Shown: piece by piece, positions 1 through 4,340 of the stretch | How the letters are laid out: the number at the start of each line of letters is the position of its first letter | Numbering within the stretch: position 1 is the stretch's first letter | Source: CALHAX01 sp038523655 | GTDB taxonomy: Bacteria; Pseudomonadota; Alphaproteobacteria; Rhizobiales; CALHAX01 | Assembly (NCBI GenBank): GCA_038523655.1 | Contig: JBCBJG010000168.1 | Location: 1 to 7,272, forward strand | Direction: 5' to 3' | DNA: 7,272 nucleotides | The notes under the pieces: generated by a model | Databases searched by the model: none | Seen by the model: only the letters and a program-made list of their open reading frames with translations | Told to the model about the DNA's origin: nothing | Program-made: the position numbers and the translations under genes

Positions 1-1
1 C

Positions 2-334
2 CAATCGGTCCAACCAATTGGCGACGTCGGGGTTGCGTTTGTGGTAAATGTAGTTGCACTCGGGGGCAAGGCCGGGGTTCTCGGCCTTCTCGGTCGTCCC
101 GTTTTCATTTTTCAGGAAGGTCGCAGCCGCAGTGTCGAGGCCGCGTACCGCGAGATCGCCCGGCTGAGTGGCGGCGCCTATTCTCGTTTCGATGCGGGCT
201 CAGCTGCGCAGTTGCGTGCATTGCTCTCCGCCGTCGCGGTCTATGCTTCGGGTGGTCGGCGTGCACTTCAGCGCCTCGAAGCGGCCGGACGGCCTGAGGT
301 CCGCGGGTTGCTCGAGCAGCTCAGCGGAGATTGA
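2..334 (+). CDS. VWA-domain family protein, C-terminal fragment (5' end outside window)
   Basis: This frame is open from the left edge to a TGA at 332-334, so only about 110 C-terminal residues are visible. The segment containing GLLGRPVFIFQEG, then AAYREIARLSGGAYSRFD and LRALLSAVAVYASGGRRAL, matches what I recall of the end of a VWA-domain protein found beside DnaJ-domain genes in Hyphomicrobiales. The metal-binding (MIDAS) residues would lie upstream and cannot be checked. The molecular function of this family is not established. The gene ends 23 bases before the J-domain gene on the same strand, so the two are probably co-transcribed. The first 20 or so codons match the family poorly from memory: I expected a VGD-x-x-EE-like motif there and do not see it. 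An ATG or GTG inside the frame (for example 41) is not a credible true start, because it would remove most of the domain. Confidence 0.7.
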   Translation, partial: QSVQPIGDVGVAFVVNVVALGGKAGVLGLLGRPVFIFQEGRSRSVEAAYREIARLSGGAYSRFDAGSAAQLRALLSAVAVYASGGRRALQRLEAAGRPEVRGLLEQLSGD

Positions 335-357
335 TTTAACCGAAGAGGCACGCGATC

Positions 358-1119
358 GTGTCGTCTATTCTACTTTCCCTATTCGCGCTCGCTGCGGTGA
401 TCGTCATCGGCAAGGCCATGGCGAACCGGGCGAACACGCAGCTCATCTCCGTCGTGCAGCTTGCGGGCGGCATTGCACTGTGCACGCTCGGCGTCCTGTT
501 GTCGTTCGGCGGGCCGGCGCGGATGCTGCTCGGCATGTCACTCGGCGCGCTCGGTCTGCTCCTGCTTCTGCGTCGCGCACAGCGTGGACCAGTTGGGCAG
601 ATGGGGACCGCAGGTGGGCCGCAAGGGCAGGTATCGCAGGTGCGCACCCGGTTCATCGACATGATGCTCGATCATGAAACCGGGGAGATGACAGGCGCGG
701 TTTTAAGTGGTGCGTTTGCCGGGCGGTCGCTCGATCAACTCACCGCGGAGGAGCGCATCGACCTGCTCGCCGAGTTGCAGAGCGATCCGCAGTCGGCACA
801 GGTGTACGAAGCATGGCTCGACCGAGCCGAGCCGGATTGGCGCGAAAATTGGGGTTTTGCGGGTGACGGTAGCGCCGACGATTCCGCGCAGGGAGCGGCC
901 GGAGGCGGCAGACGGGCAGGCAGCGGCTCATCTGGTCCCGCGGCGCCGACGACCCGCTCCGCCGCGCTCGCGATCCTTGGCCTCGACGATGGCGCAAGTG
1001 ATGACGACGTGCGCGCGGCACACCGTGATCTGATGAAAAAACTACATCCCGATCAGGGCGGGTCAACTTATCTCGCGATGCAAATAAACGCCGCGAAGGA
1101 TTTTCTCCTCGCCCGCTGA
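358..1119 (+). CDS. Membrane-anchored J-domain protein, Tim14/Pam18-like
   Basis: The product has 253 residues. Hydrophobic stretches at about 3-20, 31-50 and 55-72 suggest two or three membrane segments. A conserved-looking stretch follows at about 99-130 (MMLDHETGEMTGAVLSG), then a Gly/Ser/Ala-rich linker at about 168-200, and a J-domain at about 202-253. The J-domain carries the HPD tripeptide (230-232) needed to stimulate Hsp70 ATPase activity. The order of membrane anchor first and J-domain last, and the text HPDQGGSTYLAMQINAAKD, resemble mitochondrial Tim14/Pam18 more than classical DnaJ, which has an N-terminal J-domain plus Gly/Phe and zinc regions. The start is GTG with a GAAGAGG-like ribosome binding site at 342-348. 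It probably recruits DnaK at the inner membrane, but its client is unknown. It follows the VWA gene by 23 bases, and the two likely form an operon. Confidence 0.88.
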   Translation: MSSILLSLFALAAVIVIGKAMANRANTQLISVVQLAGGIALCTLGVLLSFGGPARMLLGMSLGALGLLLLLRRAQRGPVGQMGTAGGPQGQVSQVRTRFIDMMLDHETGEMTGAVLSGAFAGRSLDQLTAEERIDLLAELQSDPQSAQVYEAWLDRAEPDWRENWGFAGDGSADDSAQGAAGGGRRAGSGSSGPAAPTTRSAALAILGLDDGASDDDVRAAHRDLMKKLHPDQGGSTYLAMQINAAKDFLLAR

Positions 1120-1125
1120 GGTCGA

Positions 1126-1152
1126 GCGAGCCCTGTGTCAGGCGCGGCTCGC
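1126..1152. terminator. Possible terminator hairpin between convergent genes
   Basis: A perfect 7-bp inverted repeat, GCGAGCC (1126-1132) and GGCTCGC (1146-1152), lies 6 bases after the stop of the J-domain gene and about 60 bases beyond the 3' end of the convergent carboxypeptidase gene. The 13-base loop can form a further 3-bp CTG/CAG stem. No T-run follows on either strand, so its efficiency as an intrinsic terminator is doubtful. The position between convergent genes is the main argument. Confidence 0.35.
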
Positions 1153-1214
1153 AGGCTAAGATCCCGGCGGTCCTCGGTAGCGCCCCAGCGTCGAGCCCCA
1201 GCACGGACCAAGGA

Positions 1215-2561
1215 CTAGTTAGCGGCCATCACGATGCAGTCGATCTTCTGCGATTTAAGATCCGCACACGCAGACCGCGCGGCCGACCGCGAGACGCCGG
1301 CGAAGCGTGCACGATACCAGCGTCGTGACTTGTGCTCGAACGGTACGGTGACGGGCGGATACCCCTCGATGATCTGGCGTGCGCGCTGGAGGACGTCGCG
1401 AAGCTGACGTGCGGCCGCGTCCGCATCGGCATGCGAGCCGACCTGCACATGGTAGCGACCGCGCGGCGCAGCTCCAGTCCGGGTGGTGTTGCCTGAGGCT
1501 GACGCAATGCTGCGTGCGACGCGTGGGCTCGGAACAGTCTCAGGCCGCGTCACCGGTGTCGCCTTCGACACGCCCGAGAATTTCCGCACCTTTATCTTCC
1601 GCACGGCCCGCGTGCCAGCATTGGCCGTGCGCACCGGCGCGCGCTTGGCCGCCACAGCAACCGGTTTTCGCACACCCGGCAGCGGCCGCGTGCGCCGGGT
1701 TGAGGCGCGCTTGACGTTGGCCCTGAGCAGTTTGCGCATCGTCGCATCCCGCGCCCGCCCCGTTTTTCCTCCCATCACTACCGCGATGACGTGGCGGCGG
1801 TTCTTGCGCACGGAGGAAACCAGGTTGAAGCCGGACGCCCGGGTGTAGCCGGTCTTAATCCCATCCGTTCCTTTGTAATTGAAAAGGAGCGAATTGAAGT
1901 TTTTGTACCGCTTCTTCCCGTGCCGGTAATAGCGGGTCTTGAAGTACTTGAAGTATTTCGGATGGTCTTCGGCGAGGCGCAGACCGAGCTGCGCCATGTC
2001 GCGTGCCGTGGTGATCTGCCCCTTACGCGTCAGCCCGGAAGCGTTTCGGAACGTCGTGTTCTTGAGGCCGATCTGTCGGGCGCGCCATGTCATGTAGCGA
2101 GCAAATTTCGCCTCGGTGCCTGCAAGGTTCTCCGCAACTGCCGTCGCGACATCGTTGGCCGACTTGGTGATGAGCGCGCGGATCGCCTGTCGGATGGTGA
2201 TCCGGCTGCCGCGTTTGAGGCCGAGCTTCGATGGGGTCTGTCCGGCGGCGCGTTTTGTGACCACGAGTTTCGAATCGAGGGTGATGCGCTTCGCCTCGAG
2301 CATGTCGAAGACAACATAGAGCGTCATCATCTTGGTCAACGAGGCCGGGTAGCGCCGGGCGTCAGCATTGGCCGCATGCAGCACCTTGCCGGTCTTGGCA
2401 TCGAGCACGATCGCGGCGTGTTTGCTTGCCGCCGCGGCAGGGCGCGCCGTCAAGCTGGTTAAAAGGCCGACGGCCACCGCCAACGCCGCGAGCGCGCCAA
2501 TGAACTGACATGTCCGCCCGCGACCGCCGCGCGCGCCGTTTGTTCGAGGTCCAATGCCCAT
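1215..2561 (-). CDS. Serine-type D-Ala-D-Ala carboxypeptidase (peptidase S11) with C-terminal SPOR domain
   Basis: This is a low-molecular-mass penicillin-binding protein of 448 residues that removes the terminal D-Ala from peptidoglycan pentapeptides in the periplasm. All three active-site motifs are present: SLTK at 74-77 (nucleophile Ser74, general base Lys77), SAN at 134-136 and KTG at 236-238. An N-terminal hydrophobic segment (about 20-38) ending in RPAAAAS looks like a signal peptide cleaved near residue 45. A basic Arg/Ala/Pro-rich linker (about 283-367) leads to a SPOR domain (about 368-446; RYHVQVGSHADADAA, later RWYRARFAGV). SPOR domains bind glycan stripped of stem peptides, so septal targeting is inferred. 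I see no clear PBP5-type C-terminal amphipathic anchor. The ATG at 2561 is the first start codon after an in-frame stop; a GAGGG sits only 3 bases before it, so the ribosome site is tight. It is divergent from the phasin gene. Confidence 0.95.
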   Translation of the reverse strand: MGIGPRTNGARGGRGRTCQFIGALAALAVAVGLLTSLTARPAAAASKHAAIVLDAKTGKVLHAANADARRYPASLTKMMTLYVVFDMLEAKRITLDSKLVVTKRAAGQTPSKLGLKRGSRITIRQAIRALITKSANDVATAVAENLAGTEAKFARYMTWRARQIGLKNTTFRNASGLTRKGQITTARDMAQLGLRLAEDHPKYFKYFKTRYYRHGKKRYKNFNSLLFNYKGTDGIKTGYTRASGFNLVSSVRKNRRHVIAVVMGGKTGRARDATMRKLLRANVKRASTRRTRPLPGVRKPVAVAAKRAPVRTANAGTRAVRKIKVRKFSGVSKATPVTRPETVPSPRVARSIASASGNTTRTGAAPRGRYHVQVGSHADADAAARQLRDVLQRARQIIEGYPPVTVPFEHKSRRWYRARFAGVSRSAARSACADLKSQKIDCIVMAAN

Positions 2562-2840
2562 CGCCCTCAGCGCATCTGAATGCGCATCCCTTACGCTTCC
2601 TCACCCTCAACCGTGGGCGGTATCGGATGGGGATGGCCGAACTTTTTCGGATTTGCGGCTTCTTCGGGGCGTCGTGCCTACCCCGATGGCCTGATCCACC
2701 ACACCACGTTCGCAGAGGATGGATCCCGGATCGGCGTCGGTCAGAGGCTGCCGGAAAACGCTGAAAGCTCGGTAAACGTCTGATCCCGGAGCCCTGCAGG
2801 CACGCACTCGAGCGACGTCCCGGCCATCGAAAAGCGGGGT
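2562..2840. other. Divergent intergenic region, left part: no gene seen
   Basis: About 280 bases upstream of the carboxypeptidase gene hold no ORF with a recognisable product or a good ribosome site; the overlapping open frames look like chance frames in GC-rich DNA. The carboxypeptidase promoter should lie here, reading leftwards, but I cannot point to a convincing -35/-10 pair. Close to that gene's start, GCGCATC occurs twice in direct orientation (2570-2576 and 2582-2588), 12 bases apart, inside what would be the 5' leader. An 8-bp inverted pair, CGATGGCC at 2684-2691 and GGCCATCG at 2822-2829, spans 130 bases and may be chance. Confidence 0.5.
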
Positions 2841-2853
2841 CTGCAACATTTTG

Positions 2854-2913
2854 TGCACCGCAGCACGACCCGTTGACAATGGTGCGGCGCACAGTTACTT
2901 ATGTTGCATCGCA
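2854..2913 (+). promoter_or_regulatory. Cluster of three TGC-N3-GCA sites, candidate PhaR-type operators
   Basis: Three copies of the inverted half-site TGC-N3-GCA sit at 2854-2862 (TGCACCGCA), 2883-2891 (TGCGGCGCA) and 2905-2913 (TGCATCGCA). The first is just upstream of the -35, the second is inside the -35/-10 spacer, and the third is at or just after the predicted transcription start. Site 2 extends to an 11-base near-perfect palindrome, GTGCG-G-CGCAC (2882-2892). Sites 1 and 3 share TTGTGC-N3-GCA on opposite strands. From memory, PhaR repressors of alphaproteobacterial phasin genes bind TGC-rich motifs of the form CTGC-N3/4-GCAG. Position and motif together suggest repression of the phasin gene when free PhaR is available and release when polymer granules bind PhaR. 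The regulator assignment is inference. Confidence 0.55.
2873..2902 (+). promoter_or_regulatory. Sigma70-like promoter for the phasin gene
   Basis: A perfect -35 hexamer TTGACA lies at 2873-2878. A weak -10 region falls within TTACTTAT (2895-2902), giving a spacer of about 16 to 18 bases depending on the hexamer chosen. Transcription would start near 2908-2912, leaving a leader of about 85 bases before the phasin start. The -10 is poor against the enterobacterial consensus; alphaproteobacterial promoters are often loose there. Possible operators overlap and flank it. Confidence 0.55.
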
Positions 2914-2919
2914 CAAATC

Positions 2920-2966
2920 GCCGGTCTCCCGCCCGGCAGATGCGGCCGCCAGCCCGAGCGCTGGCG
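2920..2966 (+). promoter_or_regulatory. Two stem-loops in the phasin mRNA leader
   Basis: Two hairpins can form between the predicted transcription start and the ribosome site. The first has a 5-bp stem, GCCGG (2920-2924) with CCGGC (2933-2937). The second has a 7-bp stem, CGCCAGC (2947-2953) with GCTGGCG (2960-2966), and a 6-base loop, ending 16 bases before the GGAGAG ribosome site. A role in mRNA stability is possible, since phasins are abundant proteins, but nothing in the sequence proves it. Confidence 0.35.
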
Positions 2967-2994
2967 CGTGGAAAATTGAGATGGAGAGCAAGCG

Positions 2995-3324
2995 ATGATG
3001 AAGAGCTTCGAAGAAATACAGAAGGCAAATCAGCAAGCCATGGACGCGACGGCCAAGTCGTTTACGGAGATGAACAAAGGCATGCAGTCGCTCGCCAACG
3101 AAATGAGCGGCTACACGAAGAAGTCGTTCGAAGACGGCACGGCCGTCATGGAACAGATGATGGGTGTTCGCTCGCTCGAGCAGGCCTTGGAGATCCAGTC
3201 GGACTACATGCGGAAGTACTACAACGATGCAGTGGCCCAGGCCGCACGCGTCGGTGAGATCTACGCCGAGATGTCCCGCGATGCGCTGAAGCCGGCTGAA
3301 AAAGCCATGCGCAAAGCGAAGTAA
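2995..3324 (+). CDS. Phasin family protein (polyhydroxyalkanoate granule-associated)
   Basis: This small cytoplasmic protein of 109 residues (Phasin_2-like) is predicted to coat polyhydroxyalkanoate granules and control their size and number. It is almost entirely helical in appearance, with heptad-like spacing of hydrophobic residues, no signal peptide and no Cys. Recognisable phasin text includes FEDGTAVMEQMMGVRSLEQA and IQSDYMRKYYNDAVAQAARV, followed by the typical EIYAEMSRDALKPAEKAM end. The length is usual for the short rhizobial phasins. Two adjacent ATGs (2995 and 2998) follow a GGAGAG ribosome site at 2983-2988; the spacing is 6 or 9 bases, so either could be used. It is a single-gene unit with its own promoter, candidate operators and terminator. 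The symbol phaP would fit but paralogues exist in this group, so I leave it open. Confidence 0.92.
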   Translation: MMKSFEEIQKANQQAMDATAKSFTEMNKGMQSLANEMSGYTKKSFEDGTAVMEQMMGVRSLEQALEIQSDYMRKYYNDAVAQAARVGEIYAEMSRDALKPAEKAMRKAK

Positions 3325-3373
3325 GCCATGACGGTTCGCCGAAGATCATCTCTTCGCCGCACCAGATTGAATG

Positions 3374-3406
3374 AAAGAGGGCTCGGCAATCGCCGGGCCC
3401 TTTTTT
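3374..3406 (+). terminator. Intrinsic terminator of the phasin gene
   Basis: A 9-bp stem with one T-G wobble is formed by GGGCTCGGC (3379-3387) and GCCGGGCCC (3392-3400), with a tetraloop AATC. A run of six T follows (3401-3406), and the preceding A-rich bases can extend the stem. It lies about 50 bases after the phasin stop codon. This is a textbook Rho-independent terminator. Confidence 0.92.
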
Positions 3407-3853
3407 GTGCTGCGCTGAAGGTCTCAGTTCCGCACCCGGGCGGCGCGATCTCGGTCGTCTTGAAAGTCGCGATCCCACCTCCACATCGAGGTTTCGCAAT
3501 TCAGCGCTCCACCCCCTTGTCCATAGCCGGGCCCCTGGCATGATCGGGGCATACGTCGTCCCGCATTTGAGCTGTTCGGTATACGGGCAATCCACGCATT
3601 CCGTCGAAGTCGAGGCACGAACCCTCGCCTTCGACGCGCCCGGACATTGCGCCCGAGGTTAACGGGAACCGCGGTGCGTCACCGACTTGATTGCAGGCAG
3701 TCCGACGTCAGGCTTAGGATCGTAGAAGTGAAGAAGCGTTAGATGCGCAAAACGCCGACGGCTACGCGGTGTGATGTAGGGCACCGAAGCTCGGACAGCT
3801 CTTTGGTAGGGCCGCCGGAACGGGCATGGGATTTGCGACTTTCGCTATCAGTT
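3407..3853. other. Intergenic region before clpS: hairpins, no confident gene
   Basis: About 450 bases separate the phasin terminator from the clpS ribosome site. I see no recognisable protein or tRNA. It holds a strong imperfect hairpin at 3602-3636 (listed separately), a 5-bp GCCCC/GGGGC stem (3531-3535 and 3546-3550), and a 5-bp CGGTG/CACCG hairpin with a 3-base loop (3672-3684). A possible clpS promoter is TTGCAG (3691-3696), an 18-base spacer and TAGGAT (3715-3720), but it is weak. A 39-codon open frame (3743-3862) ends inside the clpS ribosome site and has only a poor ribosome site of its own. Confidence 0.5.
3602..3636. repeat. 13-bp imperfect inverted repeat (hairpin) of unknown role
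   Basis: An outer 8-bp stem pairs CGTCGAAG (3602-3609) with CTTCGACG (3629-3636). After a single T/C mismatch, an inner 5-bp stem pairs CGAGG (3611-3615) with CCTCG (3623-3627), closed by the 7-base loop CACGAAC. No T-run follows on either strand, so it is not a classic terminator. It could be a structured leader or small-RNA element, a protein-binding palindrome or a degenerate dispersed repeat. Confidence 0.6.
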
Positions 3854-3859
3854 GAGGAG
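3854..3859 (+). promoter_or_regulatory. Ribosome binding site that favours the 3870 start of clpS
   Basis: GAGGAG stands 10 bases before the ATG at 3870. The other in-frame candidates, ATG at 3933 and 3957, have no purine-rich site at a usable distance. A TTG at 3852 would place this motif inside the coding sequence. This is the main reason for choosing 3870. Confidence 0.55.
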
Positions 3860-3869
3860 TAGCCGCTGG

Positions 3870-4331
3870 ATGCAGACGTTCCTTCCAGCCATGCAATCGA
3901 AGATGTGTCCCGGCATTGATCATCTGCTGGCAATGACCACGCGCGCCCCGTTGACGATGGGTGGGCCTGGCGGACCCGGCGATCCGGGTGGCCCTTCCGG
4001 CCCCAATCGTCGCGATGGCGGCGAAGACGAGGGCGGTACCGGCACCGGGCTCATCACGCGGACGCGCCCGAAGACCAAAAAGCCGAGCCTATACAAGGTT
4101 CTGCTGCTGAACGACGACTACACGCCGCAGGAGTTCGTGGTGTACGTGCTCGAACGCTTTTTCAACAAAGGCATAGAGGAAGCGACGCGGATCATGCTCC
4201 ACGTTCACCACAAAGGCGTCGGAATCTGCGGCGTCTATACGTTTGAAATCGCCGAAACAAAGGTGGCGCAGGTGATGGACTTCGCCCGCCAGAACCAGCA
4301 CCCCCTTCAGTGCACCATGGAAAAGGAGTGA
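3870..4331 (+). CDS. clpS: ATP-dependent Clp protease adaptor ClpS
   Basis: ClpS binds proteins with bulky hydrophobic N-terminal residues (N-degrons) and delivers them to ClpA for unfolding and degradation by ClpP in the cytoplasm. From 3870 the product has 153 residues. The ClpS core runs from about 71 to 153: KPSLYKVLLLNDDYTP, then ATRIMLHVHHKGVGICGV, then AETKVAQVMDFAR and HPLQCTMEKE. The pocket residues Asn81, Asp82, Asp83, Thr85 and His113 correspond to E. coli Asn34, Asp35, Asp36, Thr38 and His66. The residue matching the gatekeeper Met40 is Gln87, which is unusual. The N-terminal extension is long and flexible, with five collagen-like Gly-x-Pro-type triplets (31-45). The start is uncertain: 3870 has a good ribosome site, while 3933 would give a length closer to that of relatives (132 residues). 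clpA follows after 9 bases, so the two are an operon. Confidence 0.95.
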   Translation: MQTFLPAMQSKMCPGIDHLLAMTTRAPLTMGGPGGPGDPGGPSGPNRRDGGEDEGGTGTGLITRTRPKTKKPSLYKVLLLNDDYTPQEFVVYVLERFFNKGIEEATRIMLHVHHKGVGICGVYTFEIAETKVAQVMDFARQNQHPLQCTMEKE

Positions 4332-4340
4332 CAGCGGATC

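Noticed and set aside
168..677. 169-codon plus-strand frame overlapping the VWA and J-protein genes
   Set aside because: It overlaps two better-supported genes in another frame, and its Arg/Ala/His-rich product is typical of an out-of-frame translation.
1791..2462. 223-codon plus-strand frame inside the carboxypeptidase gene
   Set aside because: It is antisense to the catalytic domain, whose SLTK, SAN and KTG motifs fix the real reading direction.
2684..2829. 8-bp inverted repeat CGATGGCC/GGCCATCG across 130 bases
   Set aside because: GC-rich 8-mers at this distance are not unlikely by chance, and neither arm sits at a promoter or gene end I can identify.
2607..2879. 90-codon minus-strand frame in the divergent intergenic region
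   Set aside because: It has no recognisable domain, no good ribosome site, and a composition typical of chance frames. It would also start within the phasin promoter.
3459..3486. Possible RpoH (heat-shock) promoter upstream of clpS: CTTGAA with CCACAT after 16 bases
   Set aside because: The -35 is good, but the -10 matches the alphaproteobacterial RpoH pattern poorly. It is also nearly 400 bases from clpS, so I do not call it.
3603..3635. tRNA-like arm on the minus strand (GTTCGTG loop closed by CGAGG/CCTCG)
   Set aside because: The TTC is shifted by one position relative to a T-loop, and there are no anticodon, D or acceptor arms. It is explained by the simple hairpin.
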